A stretch of DNA of 64,000 nucleotides from an uncultured Acidimicrobiales bacterium (GTDB lineage Bacteria; Actinomycetota; Acidimicrobiia; Acidimicrobiales; Bin134), in NCBI GenBank assembly GCA_951813325.1, contig OX638350.1:2771954-2835953 (forward strand). The letters run 5' to 3'. Made by a program: the position numbers and the translations under genes. A model generated the notes under the pieces. The model worked only from the letters and a program-made list of their open reading frames with translations. It was not told the origin of the DNA and searched no databases. Of this stretch, positions 9,111 through 20,825 are shown piece after piece (positions within the stretch are counted from its first letter, which is position 1; every line of letters begins with the position of its first letter).

Positions 9111-9374
9111 TTGGCGTTACTCGCTGATGCTTTCAATCGCATCGATGAATCCTGGTCATTGATCGATGACCACCTAGATCGCAGCCCATTCAGGCCAATC
9201 AGCCCGACCGACCCCTGGGCACCCGTTTTGAGGCACAACCAGAAAATCAGAGACCACTATGCAACGGTCCTAGACCACCTTGCAGTGGCACTCCTCGCCG
9301 CAGTAAATCAGTATCAGCATGGGGAAGCCGAGGAGAGGGAACCCGATGACCGGCAACTCCGACTCCCAGTCTGA
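9111..9374 (+). CDS. Small hypothetical protein upstream of DUF2335 gene
   Basis: An 87-residue reading frame from a TTG preceded by GGAGAGG, so the start has a plausible ribosome binding site. The product is soluble, with a helical middle (HNQKIRDHYATVLDHLAVALLAAVN) and an acidic tail; no family was recognised. It overlaps the start of the DUF2335 gene by 29 bp, suggesting translational coupling. Base composition drops sharply just upstream (AT-rich run 8920-8960), consistent with imported DNA and a promoter. Confidence 0.5.
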   Translation: MALLADAFNRIDESWSLIDDHLDRSPFRPISPTDPWAPVLRHNQKIRDHYATVLDHLAVALLAAVNQYQHGEAEEREPDDRQLRLPV

Positions 9375-9867
9375 CGAGGACGCACCCGACGAGGAGAAGA
9401 AACCAAACGAGAACCCCTCCGGCGATATCGAGAAAGCAGACACTGGCTCCCCGGCCCTCCCCCCACCGGAGGAGCTGATCGCTTACCTGGCCCAGTTCCT
9501 CCAGCAAGGGGCGTCGGGGACGTCGTTCGAATACCGCTACCAGAGAAGCGCCCCGCTGCCCACGCCCGAAGAGCTCAAGGAGTACGGCAAGATCCTCCCC
9601 AGCGCCCCGGAGCGCATCATGCGGATGGCCGAGAACGCTTCAGAGGCAACTATTGAGGGGGAGCACCGCAGAGACAATCTCGTTAGGAGTCTCATGGTCG
9701 GAGTCCCGGTCATCGTGGTCGGATGTCTGGCGTTTGCAAGCTATCTTGCCCATCTCGGCCACAATGTCACAGGTATGATCACCGCGCTGGGAAGCACGTT
9801 CGGTTACATAATCTCGATTTTCGGCAGAAGACTGCTCAGGCGGAAAGACCGGGAAGATTCTGACTGA
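9346..9867 (+). CDS. DUF2335 family membrane protein
   Basis: A 173-residue protein started at the ATG at 9346 because AGGAGAGGGA lies just ahead of it. Residues about 1-45 are acidic and low-complexity. A central block contains APLPTPEELKEYGKILP and then SAPERIMRMAENAS, the signature of DUF2335 proteins. Two hydrophobic segments near the C-terminus (SLMVGVPVIVVGCLAFASYLA and GMITALGSTFGYIISIF) should span the membrane, followed by a basic tail. The family has no established function to my knowledge and is common in accessory DNA. It sits between two direct repeats of the hydroxylase 3' end. Confidence 0.75.
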   Translation: MTGNSDSQSDEDAPDEEKKPNENPSGDIEKADTGSPALPPPEELIAYLAQFLQQGASGTSFEYRYQRSAPLPTPEELKEYGKILPSAPERIMRMAENASEATIEGEHRRDNLVRSLMVGVPVIVVGCLAFASYLAHLGHNVTGMITALGSTFGYIISIFGRRLLRRKDREDSD

Positions 9868-9930
9868 TTCCTTTACTCACAGGTCCGGTCACTCCAGCCA
9901 TTCCACAGTCAATGGGAACGTGCCCCCGTA

Positions 9931-10270
9931 ACGGGTTTCGCCGTGGGGTTCAAGAACCTCGTGGTCTCTGGGGCTACGGCGAATACTCATCTGCCGCCCA
10001 TCGGGTCACCGTCGATGTGGACCCCGACCTGGGCCTGGTCCGCAACGCCTCCTTCACCGACTACGTGATCCCCACCACCCTCGACATGCCCGACGTGACA
10101 ATCGCCGCCTTCGTAGAAGAACCCGAGCCCGGCGCCCCCTACGGCGCCAAAGGCATCGGCGAACCCCCACCGTCTCCTCCTCCGCCGCCATAGCCACCGC
10201 CGTAAGAGCCGCCACCGGCCAACCCCTCCCAAGAATCCCCATCCGCCCCGCCGATATCGCGCTGGGGTGA
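9931..10270 (+). pseudogene. Decayed 3' copy of the hydroxylase molybdopterin-subunit gene
   Basis: This stretch joins three separate pieces of the gene ending at 8904. Around 9931-9975 it matches the NGFAVGFKNL...YSSA region. Around 9996-10039 it matches the AHRVTVDVDPDLGLV region. From 10040 to 10270 it matches the last 232 bp almost base for base, ending at the equivalent stop. Internal segments are deleted and one C is missing in the run encoding GEPPT (near 10165), so the frame is lost. A 93-residue open frame over it (9912-10193) is not a gene. The copy marks either an old tandem duplication or a recombination footprint around the DUF2335 module. Confidence 0.85.
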
Positions 10271-10279
10271 CAAGAGCCG

Positions 10280-10882
10280 CTAGACGTCTCGTTGCCGGCC
10301 CTTAGGCCGGTAGTCCCTCGGATCGCGGCAGGCGTCGTAGATGACCTTGTCGATTGGGACCCAGTTTGTTCCTGGTACGCCCCTTCTTGACGAACTTCCT
10401 GGGCCAACCGGGAATGCGGATTCGAACTCCAGGTTCCTTCCTTGAGACTGTGCGATGGCTTTGGCAAGTCGCACAGCGGGACCAAAGTCCCAGTCTTGGC
10501 TCACGAGGATCGCGGTCTCGTAGCGCAGCTCATGGGTGGCTTGCACGAGATCAATGGCCAGACTGACGTCAACCCCCTTCTCCCTCCCCCCAGTTCCCAC
10601 TCTGCCCGCATATACGTATACGCCCTTGTTCCTGAGATATCGGAGCTTGTTCGTCCAAAAGCCGTGCCAAAAGCTCTGGGCAGACCGGCGCGGCACACCG
10701 GTGTAGAAGCGAATTTCGCCAAGGGTGCGCCCAGGAACTCGGGAAACGAGAGCACTTGCGAGCCTCTCCACGTCATAACTCAGCCATGCATACGGAGACG
10801 TAGTACTCAAAGCAGCCGGTGCCCAAGCGCTCTTCGCGAGGTGGAAGAGATTCTGACCGTCGATCAGCACAATGGCGCGCAT
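10280..10882 (-). CDS. NYN-domain (PIN-like) putative RNase
   Basis: A 200-residue protein started at the ATG at 10882 (MRAIVLIDGQNLFH); an in-frame start 4 codons earlier is possible. The NYN/DUF88 acidic residues are visible: Asp in LIDGQN, Asp in GREKGVDVSLAIDLV, and Asp residues in ILVSQDWDFGPAVRLA. Proteins of this fold are metal-dependent ribonucleases. The gene ends 10 bp from the decayed hydroxylase copy. It is headed directly by a hairpin followed by a T-run, so its transcription may be attenuated. A paralogous architecture recurs at 31067-31693. The target RNA is unknown. Confidence 0.8.
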   Translation of the reverse strand: MRAIVLIDGQNLFHLAKSAWAPAALSTTSPYAWLSYDVERLASALVSRVPGRTLGEIRFYTGVPRRSAQSFWHGFWTNKLRYLRNKGVYVYAGRVGTGGREKGVDVSLAIDLVQATHELRYETAILVSQDWDFGPAVRLAKAIAQSQGRNLEFESAFPVGPGSSSRRGVPGTNWVPIDKVIYDACRDPRDYRPKGRQRDV

Positions 10883-10883
10883 A

Positions 10884-10935
10884 ACAAAAAACACCCGCCC
10901 GGGGATGGATCAAGACGATCCGTCCAGCGGGCGGG
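10884..10935 (-). terminator. Terminator-like hairpin just before the NYN start codon
   Basis: Outer stem CCCGCCC (10894-10900) pairs with GGGCGGG (10929-10935). Inner stem GGATGGATC (10903-10911) pairs with GATCCGTCC (10917-10925), with one G-T wobble and a 5-nt loop. On the minus strand the hairpin is followed at once by TGTTTTTTGTT and then the NYN ATG at 10882. That is the shape of an intrinsic terminator placed in the NYN leader. Confidence 0.75.
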
Positions 10936-11069
10936 GAAGTAATGCCTGCAAGATAACGCGGCGACAGCCGGATTTCAACGGACGTCTCTAGAGCATCAGG
11001 CCACATCGGCCACTGGCTGTCCTTCCTCGAGACACTCGCCCGGAAGGCCAACTACCTGGGTCAAGCGTG

Positions 11070-12032
11070 TCATTTCGCCTCTTGGGGCGGTTCCGGGCCT
11101 ACAGTCAATTGGCAAAGTAAGCGCAGATGCGGCGGGGCATCTGGCCCGTTTGCTTGAACAATGGTGACTGATACTGAGCGGCTTGAGTTGATGTAGCCGT
11201 GTACCTCGGTAAGCAGGTAATTGGGAATCCAGCCGACCCGCTTGCCATTCGTAGTGAGCTGAAGTGCCTCGGGGTTGTACTCGTTATCTGGTTCGGGCTC
11301 AAGGTTAAGGGAAGCGTCCGCGGGTAGGGCTTCAATGAGTTGGCTAACGGTGTCAGGGGCCCCTTCGTCTGCGTGGCGCGTGCCTGACACGAGGAATATG
11401 CGTACGAGCCTGCCATCAGGCATCTCCTTGGGCTCGGGAACCACCTGAATGGTGTCGTGGGGCGACTCAGGTGAGCGTGCCAGCAGTTCGACAGGCGTCG
11501 CTTCTTCGCGTGTCAGTCCCAGCGCTTCAAGCACAGCGTCGTAGTTGGGATCGGCAGCGTTAATGAGCCGAAGGGCGAAGTACGGAAAGAGATCGATTGA
11601 CCTGTAGGTTTCCTCAAAGCGCGGGAAGGCGGGGAAGGGCTGGAACCGCTCGTGAAACTTGGCTTCGTCGACATACGAGAACGTGAATTCGTCGCCGGTG
11701 TACACGAGCCAACCAACGTGCTCAAGGCCTCGAGTTGTCCGGTCCTGCCAGATCACGCGGAATTCTCGGCGCTCATCGGGCTGTTCCTGCCGAAGGGAGG
11801 GAACCCCGATCTCGATGCGATCGTCGCCGTGGTCCACAACTAGGCGGAGGCGGCCACCCAGGGCGGCTACGTATTCGTCGAGCGTCGACACATGGATGTC
11901 AGACTGGTGCTCGATCCGCGAAATACCGGACTGTGTCGTGCCCGCCGCGATAGCGGTCTCGGCTTGCGATCGTCCGAGACGCCTTCGTAGCTCGGACAAG
12001 GTCAGCACCGGTGATGAGAGTGGATCAGACAC
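11070..12032 (-). CDS. XRE helix-turn-helix protein with C-terminal HIRAN-like domain
   Basis: A 320-residue protein with a GTG start. Residues 10-60 form an XRE helix-turn-helix (LSELRRRLGRSQAETAIAAG, then TTQSGISRIEH). The middle has HipA-N-like features (FPAFPRFEETYRSIDLFPYF, LEALGLTREE). Residues about 205-290 resemble a HIRAN domain (FLVSGTRH, then LEPEPDNEYNPEALQL and VGWIPNYLL). HIRAN domains bind DNA ends or stalled forks in eukaryotic helicases. The gene is divergent from the CBASS operon with about 100 bp between, so it is a good candidate for the CBASS regulator. It is unlike the known CBASS regulators CapW and CapH/CapP. Domain calls are by eye. Confidence 0.7.
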   Translation of the reverse strand: MSDPLSSPVLTLSELRRRLGRSQAETAIAAGTTQSGISRIEHQSDIHVSTLDEYVAALGGRLRLVVDHGDDRIEIGVPSLRQEQPDERREFRVIWQDRTTRGLEHVGWLVYTGDEFTFSYVDEAKFHERFQPFPAFPRFEETYRSIDLFPYFALRLINAADPNYDAVLEALGLTREEATPVELLARSPESPHDTIQVVPEPKEMPDGRLVRIFLVSGTRHADEGAPDTVSQLIEALPADASLNLEPEPDNEYNPEALQLTTNGKRVGWIPNYLLTEVHGYINSSRSVSVTIVQANGPDAPPHLRLLCQLTVGPEPPQEAK

Positions 12033-12070
12033 AGGGAACTACAACTCCACACGTTCGAATTGGAATCTGT

Positions 12071-12099
12071 TTGACGTTATATTACGCTGTCGCTATAGT
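12071..12099 (+). promoter_or_regulatory. Sigma-70-type promoter of the CBASS operon
   Basis: TTGACG at 12071-12076 and TATAGT at 12094-12099 are separated by exactly 17 bp in an AT-rich stretch. This places transcription start near 12106, about 30 nt before the patatin ATG. It lies in the gap shared with the divergent XRE-HIRAN gene. Confidence 0.7.
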
Positions 12100-12135
12100 C
12101 ACATGGTGGACCCAGGGGCCGAGACGAGGCGGAAC

Positions 12136-13215
12136 ATGGACCGTAAAGGGGATGTTCAGGACAAGACTGCGAATGACCGTCATCACGCTGCCTGGAATAA
12201 CGAGGTCGGCGTTGCAACTGAGTGCGCGTCCGCTATGGCTGGGCCGCTGGGCGCGAGCGGTCCGATCCTCCAGGTGCTCGCTCTTGACGGGGGTGGCCTG
12301 CGCGGGATCTTCACAGCGGCAACGCTTGCTGCATGGGAAGAGGACTTCGACACATCGGTTGCCGATCACTTCGATCTCATCGTCGGAACCTCAACCGGTG
12401 GCATCATCGCTCTCGCGCTTGGGCTCAGAATGTCCCCGGCCGACGTCTTGTCGATCTACGTAGATCACGGCGAACTCATCTTCCCATGGTCGGGGCGATC
12501 AAGTCCCGGGTTGTTGCGACGACTCCTGCGGCCTCGATATGACGCCGCCGAGCTGCGATCGGTGCTGCAGGACCGCTTTGAAGATCGTCTACTCGGCGAT
12601 TCGAGAGTCCGGTTAGCAATCCCCAGTTACGACTTGGCCGCGGATCACGTTCATTTGTTCCGCACCCCTCATCATCGGGACCTGCGACGCGACTGGCGAG
12701 TGCCGGCCGTGGATGTGGCCTTGGCCACAGCGGCGGCACCGATGTTCCTCCCCGCCCATCGAATGGAGGCGCACCGTCTGATCGACGGCGGTGTGTGGGC
12801 CAACAACCCAACGCTGGTGGGGGTGGCGGAGTGCTTTGACCGTCTCGAAGGTGAGCGAGGCCGCATACGCGTCCTCAATGTGGGGACCACGAGCGAGATT
12901 CGCAAGCGCCGTGCCACCCTCGACAACGGGGGCTTGTTCGCATGGCGCTCTGATGGTCTCGACGTGATGCTTCGGGGCCAATGCCTGGCGGCTACCAACC
13001 ATGCCCAACTCATTCTTGGGCGACCCAACGTAGTGCGGGTGGACGTGCCGACACCCGAAGGCCTTCACAAGCTTGATTCGGTGACCGCCCCGGATCTGAT
13101 AGGACGCGCCCTTGCTGAGAGCCGGACCCGGTCGCCTGCGCTGGCCAGCTTCTTCCAGCACTCCCCCTCTCCTTATATCCCCTTCCATGGAAAGGATCTC
13201 ACCCATGTCCAATAG
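12136..13215 (+). CDS. capV: CBASS effector: patatin-like phospholipase (CapV-like)
   Basis: A 359-residue patatin-domain protein. The oxyanion loop DGGGLRG is at residues 51-57, the nucleophile Ser in GTSTGG at 84-89, and the catalytic Asp in LIDGGVWANNP near 217. CapV phospholipases are activated by a cyclic nucleotide and degrade the cell's own membrane during phage infection. The ATG at 12136 was chosen for the GAGGCGG site just upstream and its fit to the promoter at 12071-12099. It overlaps the CD-NTase gene by 11 bp, as expected for a CBASS effector. Confidence 0.9.
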   Translation: MDRKGDVQDKTANDRHHAAWNNEVGVATECASAMAGPLGASGPILQVLALDGGGLRGIFTAATLAAWEEDFDTSVADHFDLIVGTSTGGIIALALGLRMSPADVLSIYVDHGELIFPWSGRSSPGLLRRLLRPRYDAAELRSVLQDRFEDRLLGDSRVRLAIPSYDLAADHVHLFRTPHHRDLRRDWRVPAVDVALATAAAPMFLPAHRMEAHRLIDGGVWANNPTLVGVAECFDRLEGERGRIRVLNVGTTSEIRKRRATLDNGGLFAWRSDGLDVMLRGQCLAATNHAQLILGRPNVVRVDVPTPEGLHKLDSVTAPDLIGRALAESRTRSPALASFFQHSPSPYIPFHGKDLTHVQ

Positions 13216-14341
13216 CAATCTCCAGATGGTCTCGCGACTGCTAATCGCCACGGTCGAGGAACTCGACATCTCATCGCAGCAGTTTGAGCTCGCAGTGCAT
13301 CGATACACGGATCTCGGCCAATGGCTAGTCGACCAAGGCATCGGCGATCCCGACGTGTACCCGCAAGGCTCGTTCCGGCTGGGAACAGTGCTGAGGCCGA
13401 CCGGTGGCGAGGACTTCGACATCGACTTGGTCTTCCTCCGATTCCTGGCCAAGGAGTCGATCACTCAAGACGAAATCCGCGCCCAGGCTGGCCAGCTGCT
13501 GAGGGCATATATCGCCGCTCGCGGAGCCAACAACGGAAATCCGGCGCTGAGGGAGAGGGGCCGCTGCTGGGAACTCATCTATTCGGGTGACCGTTTCCAC
13601 ATGGACGTCCTGCCGGTCATACCCGATCCCGACGGCGACGACACCGCCGTACTGCTATCAGATCGGGACATGTACCTGTGGCAGCACAGCAACCCGATTG
13701 GATACGCCGACTGGTTCTGGAAGTCCATGGGGGAGGCCGTTGGAGTCGGCAGAGCACAGCTGGCCACGACGCTCAACCGAGACGTCGAAGACGTTCCTCA
13801 GTGGTTAGTGAGAACCACACTGCAACGTGTAGTTCAGTTGCTGAAGCTGCACCGCGACACGTTCTTCCAGAGCAACCCCCAAGACAAGCCGGCCTCCATT
13901 CTCATCACTACTCTGGCGACCCACGCGTATGGCGGTGAGAGCGACCTATACGAAACATTCCGGAAGGTGGCTCGCAACCTTCCGTCCCACGTCGAATGGC
14001 GTAACGGCACCTATTGGGTTCCGAACCCGGCCCATGGGGATGAGAACTTCGCGGACAAGTGGAACACGAACCTGGACCGTAAGAGACACTTCGATCGGTG
14101 GATTGAGGCACTGATAGCCGATACCGACCGATGGGCCACCAGCAACGGCGTTGACGAATCCGTCAGGTCGCTTGGAGCTGCATTCGGCACCGCCCCGGTG
14201 CAGGCGGGAGCCAAGCGGGTTGGGGCGGGCCTCTCGTCTCTTGTAGCTGCCGGCGGCCTCAGCGTCGTCCAGCAGGGAAGATTAACCCAAACAGGCGGCA
14301 TCAAGATTCCACCCCACGACTTTCATGGCCCAGACCAGTAG
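13205..14341 (+). CDS. CBASS cyclic oligonucleotide synthase (CD-NTase)
   Basis: A 378-residue cGAS/DncV-like nucleotidyltransferase. The GS motif is at residues 55-56 (VYPQGSFRLGTVL). The first two catalytic Asp residues are in EDFDIDLV at about 72-74 and the third in FHMDVLPVIPD near 134. It should make a cyclic di- or trinucleotide after phage infection and so activate the patatin phospholipase. The C-terminus (GGIKIPPHDFHGPDQ) is free and Gly-poor. In type II CBASS the ubiquitin-like machinery conjugates the CD-NTase C-terminus. The gene overlaps the patatin gene by 11 bp and the E2 gene by 17 bp. The clade and product nucleotide cannot be assigned by eye. Confidence 0.92.
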   Translation: MSNSNLQMVSRLLIATVEELDISSQQFELAVHRYTDLGQWLVDQGIGDPDVYPQGSFRLGTVLRPTGGEDFDIDLVFLRFLAKESITQDEIRAQAGQLLRAYIAARGANNGNPALRERGRCWELIYSGDRFHMDVLPVIPDPDGDDTAVLLSDRDMYLWQHSNPIGYADWFWKSMGEAVGVGRAQLATTLNRDVEDVPQWLVRTTLQRVVQLLKLHRDTFFQSNPQDKPASILITTLATHAYGGESDLYETFRKVARNLPSHVEWRNGTYWVPNPAHGDENFADKWNTNLDRKRHFDRWIEALIADTDRWATSNGVDESVRSLGAAFGTAPVQAGAKRVGAGLSSLVAAGGLSVVQQGRLTQTGGIKIPPHDFHGPDQ

Positions 14342-14846
14342 ACGCACCCTCGCACTCGTTGGGGAGGCCCGACTGCTCAACGATCACTACCCGCAAGGGA
14401 AGGCGACGTTGAAGGCTGGAGCGCTGCGATGGATCGGTGAACTCCAACCCAGCGAGATCAGCCGGCAATACCTGGTAGATCTCCGCTATGCGCCACCGTA
14501 TTACCCGCGTGTCATTGTGCGTCGCCCAAAGCTCGTCTTCGATGCCGACGGCAAGCTCCCCCACATCTATCCGGACGGCAGCCTCTGCCTGCATGAACCC
14601 GACCAGTGGTCCCCCGGCGATCCAATCGCCGAGACCGTTCTCCCTTGGATCAGTGAGTGGCTACTTCACTACGAGTTCTGGCTTGCCACCGGCGAATGGT
14701 GCGGAAGCGGCGGCAATCACACAGGCCCAATCAACAGAGCAAATACATCCCAACAACATCACTCCCGGCATAGGGCAGGAAGTCGCGCCAGCCGACACAA
14801 GCAGGCAGTGCTATCGCCCTCCGGGGTCAAGGTTAAGGACCAATGA
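14325..14846 (+). CDS. Stand-alone E2-like protein of short type II CBASS
   Basis: A 173-residue protein with the prokaryotic E2 (UBC-like) pattern. HIYPDGSLCLHEPDQWSP holds the expected catalytic Cys at residue 88, followed by ETVLPWISEWLLHYEFWLATGEW. No E1 domain is fused and no JAB peptidase gene is adjacent. This matches the short type II CBASS layout, in which an E2-only protein acts on the CD-NTase. The last 45 residues are a His/Ser/Arg-rich tail not typical of the fold. It overlaps the CD-NTase gene by 17 bp. Confidence 0.88.
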   Translation: MAQTSRRTLALVGEARLLNDHYPQGKATLKAGALRWIGELQPSEISRQYLVDLRYAPPYYPRVIVRRPKLVFDADGKLPHIYPDGSLCLHEPDQWSPGDPIAETVLPWISEWLLHYEFWLATGEWCGSGGNHTGPINRANTSQQHHSRHRAGSRASRHKQAVLSPSGVKVKDQ

Positions 14847-14847
14847 G

Positions 14848-15174
14848 ATGATCGTCGAACTCGCTGTATGGCTCGCCGCATTGGTGCTGTTGTGCGACGT
14901 TGCCTTGCTCCGCCCAGCACTCTTCGTCTTTCACTTAGGCCGCGAAGTGATCGACCCCCCGCCGGAGGGGCGTCTGCCGATATGGTCTGCCATAGGGCGG
15001 GCTCTGCGTCGAACCTCCAAGACCTATTGGGCCATCTCTTTCGCCGCCTTTGCCGTTCTGGTCATTGCGCTTGTCGCCGGACCGTGGAGTGGCCTGGTTC
15101 TTATCGCTGCGACAGCACTCAGTTTACGGGCGTGGAGGCGGCACCATGACGAAAATTCTGCTCCGCCCCAATAG
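14848..15174 (+). CDS. Small membrane protein at the end of the CBASS operon
   Basis: A 108-residue protein that starts 2 bp after the E2 stop, so it is probably cotranscribed. Residues about 1-22 (IVELAVWLAALVLLCDVALL) and 60-92 (WAISFAAFAVLVIALVAG, then SGLVLIAATAL) are hydrophobic, giving two or three membrane spans and a short basic tail. No family was recognised. Its position suggests an accessory or second membrane-acting CBASS component, which is inference only. Confidence 0.6.
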   Translation: MIVELAVWLAALVLLCDVALLRPALFVFHLGREVIDPPPEGRLPIWSAIGRALRRTSKTYWAISFAAFAVLVIALVAGPWSGLVLIAATALSLRAWRRHHDENSAPPQ

Positions 15175-15619
15175 CTCACCGCCACCAACCCAAGTGCAAT
15201 GTCCATCACCATACGTTCGCATACCTAGCCGAAGGCGTCAGTGCGCCCTGCTCCGCTCCCAAGGCTAGACACCCAGTTAGCCACTACGGCGCGTAGCGGC
15301 CCCGACAAAGAAACAACCCCAGCGAGAGCCGGGGACGTTGGCCCGAGGCTGCCCACCTTTGGGGAGTGCACAATCGATATCAGGCCCACGCCATACAGGG
15401 AGAAGTAACGCCGTCGAGCCCACGCAGGGCCCGCTGCCCGCAGAACCCGGAGTGACTACATCAACTTTTGGAACGATGTGCCATCGTTGAAGCACCTTGG
15501 CTTACTCACAATCGGATATCGAAGCCCTTGGACAGTGGAGAGTCTGCTCCTTTCAGGAGTTACGCGACCGCCCGCTAGGGGTGTACGGCCTTCTTGAGAC
15601 CCACACGGCATAGCCAACT
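15175..15619. other. Intergenic region without a convincing gene
   Basis: This 445-bp stretch lies between the 3' ends of the convergent CBASS operon and the HEPN-RES gene. Short open frames in it look like chance. CCCCAGC...GCCGGGG near 15314-15331 could form a weak hairpin, but no terminator with a T-run is evident. Confidence 0.5.
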
Positions 15620-16909
15620 TCAAATATCCTCGGCGAGTCGTGGGGTCCCCAGGCGAAAGCTGAACGAGAGCTGCAACAGCGGGTGATGCGGGCGCTGTCT
15701 GGCCGCTGGAGCGCTGCGACCTACGGTGGATGCATCAGACCTGATGCTGTCGGCCACTAGTTGGAGATGTGGGGAGTTGAACGCCGTGGGAGTGTTGGGG
15801 TCTATGCAATGAGCATTGGGGACATCCAGCGCAACACATGCCCCATCAGCAAGAGAGGATTCATAGATCAACCCCCTGACTCGTTCGCCTCCATCGTGAA
15901 CGTGCAGCAGGTACTCGGTGACGATCTGGGTCGGGACGTAGTCGATTTGCTCGTGATCCGGCTCAACGCGATCACTGAGTTGTTGAACGAACATGTTGAG
16001 GAACCGGATCTGACGACGCATGGATCCCAGTTCTGGGTCGAACATGCTCGGCTCGGGAGGCAGCCTCGTGAGATCGACTACCCGCAGAGCAGAAGTGAGT
16101 TCGAACTGGTACCAAGTCACGTGCGTGTCGTCGGATGCGCATGTGACTTCTGTGATCGCGGTGTCCGCATCGACAGCCCCGTAGAACATCGGGATACCAG
16201 CCGGGCTCATTCTGTTGGCCTTCAACGCCAACTCCTTCGGTACCGTTCCCAATTCCGATGCTGAGTGCTCGATGGGAGAAGAGCAGTGTGAGCGCGCTCG
16301 CCAGACACGGTGCCCAGCGGGAAGGTTCCGCACGAGGTTCAGTCGCTCGATAAGCGGCGTGATGTGCTCAAGAATCTTGGCTGGAGGGATCTCTCCAGGA
16401 GCCAGGTCATCTTCGTCGGGCTGTAGGAGCCATACCACGAATCGCGTCTTGTGCTTAACGGCCTCACAGAAACGGTCCCAAGCCTCGAAGAGCACGTCAT
16501 CGCGCCTGCGAGTGATGAAGTCTTTCTCGACCCACGTGATGTCATGCAACGCTGCCCCAACGGCTTCCAGAAGCTCCTGACTTGAGAAGACCCAACCGAA
16601 GTCAAGAACCAAGTCCCATGTATCCCACTGCGGGTTCCACTGATAGCCACCCTCGCGACGGTCCCACCACACTCCGTCAAGGGCGTTCTCGTACTCGTTG
16701 CGAAGTCCGCTAACGAAGGCCTCCAGCAGCGTGTCGAGGTGAGCCGCGGGTGCACTGCTACAGAAGTCGCAACGCCGATCAGCATGCTCGTTCTCCCTCA
16801 AGATGGTCCTCAGCGCATCATCTTCGACACACCCACCACAAACGGACCCGTCGGTGAAGTCCCAACCCTGATTCCCCTCCTCGATTGACCGATTCTTCCA
16901 GTAGCCCAC
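15620..16909 (-). CDS. HEPN-RES family protein (putative NAD+-degrading toxin)
   Basis: A 429-residue protein from the GTG at 16909 (VGYWKNRSIEEGNQGW). An N-terminal cysteine cluster (SVCGGCVEDD, then RRCDFCSS) precedes a helical HEPN/RES-N domain. The C-terminal half has RES features: VWRARSH, then LKANRMSPAGIPMFYGA and DTAITEV. Characterised RES toxins degrade NAD+. The fused HEPN/RES-N form has no characterised partner that I know of and no XRE antitoxin is adjacent. A longer frame to 17104 exists, but its N-terminus is low-complexity and unlikely. The gene lies between CBASS and a restriction operon, so a defence role is plausible. Confidence 0.75.
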   Translation of the reverse strand: MGYWKNRSIEEGNQGWDFTDGSVCGGCVEDDALRTILRENEHADRRCDFCSSAPAAHLDTLLEAFVSGLRNEYENALDGVWWDRREGGYQWNPQWDTWDLVLDFGWVFSSQELLEAVGAALHDITWVEKDFITRRRDDVLFEAWDRFCEAVKHKTRFVVWLLQPDEDDLAPGEIPPAKILEHITPLIERLNLVRNLPAGHRVWRARSHCSSPIEHSASELGTVPKELALKANRMSPAGIPMFYGAVDADTAITEVTCASDDTHVTWYQFELTSALRVVDLTRLPPEPSMFDPELGSMRRQIRFLNMFVQQLSDRVEPDHEQIDYVPTQIVTEYLLHVHDGGERVRGLIYESSLADGACVALDVPNAHCIDPNTPTAFNSPHLQLVADSIRSDASTVGRSAPAARQRPHHPLLQLSFSFRLGTPRLAEDI

Positions 16910-17663
16910 GATGCCGATGCTACCGACCTGAACAGGCTGTTCGGAACACTTCGGCAGGGATGGTTTCGTTGGCTGCGAGGCCGATCTGCTTGAGGGCGGC
17001 CAGGGAAGAAGACGGCCTTCCGAGCGGCGGATGCAGGCTGATGCCGCATCTGAGCGTGATACGTGATTTCGGCGAGGGCACCCACTTGCGAGCCCAGGTG
17101 TCATGGCTACAACGGCTGTTGTCGGTGCAACTCTCAGCTAGAAACAAGTGCGGCGGCGAGTACGGCGATCTTGTGTCTCGCTAGGTGAACGTGGCATACA
17201 CCCAGGAGAGAGCGACCTTACCTACCATCTGAGCCCAGGCCACTCTGAGCAAATTCTGACGGTTCAAACAAAGATGGTAAGACCTGCGCAGCGACATTGC
17301 AGTGCATCACTAACTGGTAGCGAGCGACTCCAGCGTTGGAGAACGGTTAGCAATAGTGCTTGCCGCAGATCCCCCACCTGGCAATTGAACCTTCCTATAC
17401 TGGCAAAATGGCAGCGTGGTTGGGTATCGGCGACTCGACCGTAGAGGTCGAAGCCTCGGCGTGGCTCAGCGTTGCCCGCCAAGACTGCGTAACTGTGTAT
17501 GGGGGCCGCTACAAGGTCTTTGCCCGCATTTCGTCGGGTTGAGTTGGGGCCACCAGCTGCTGTGGGAGCGCGGCGACCTAGTGGATTGATACACGAATCG
17601 AAGGGGTCATGCCGTCCGTTGACCCATCGTGTGAAGCGACACGAGCCATCGAGTCGGGATGAT
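16910..17663. other. Region without a convincing gene
   Basis: About 750 bp upstream of the HEPN-RES start, presumably holding its promoter and that of the rightward restriction operon. Short frames on both strands (for example 17360-17542 on the plus strand) show no recognisable features, and the sequence is AT-richer than the flanks. I see no RNA gene here. Confidence 0.4.

Positions 17664-20811
<3,148 letters not shown>

Positions 20812-20825
<14 letters not shown>

Noticed and set aside
9912..10193. 93-residue protein-coding gene
   Set aside because: It is a stitched, frameshifted copy of the hydroxylase 3' end that loses frame at the GEPPT codons.
12613..13464. 283-residue minus-strand frame across the patatin and CD-NTase genes
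   Set aside because: Shadow of two genes whose active-site motifs are clear on the plus strand.
17360..17542. 60-residue plus-strand frame ahead of the restriction operon
   Set aside because: No ribosome binding site, no domain and no coupling to a neighbour.
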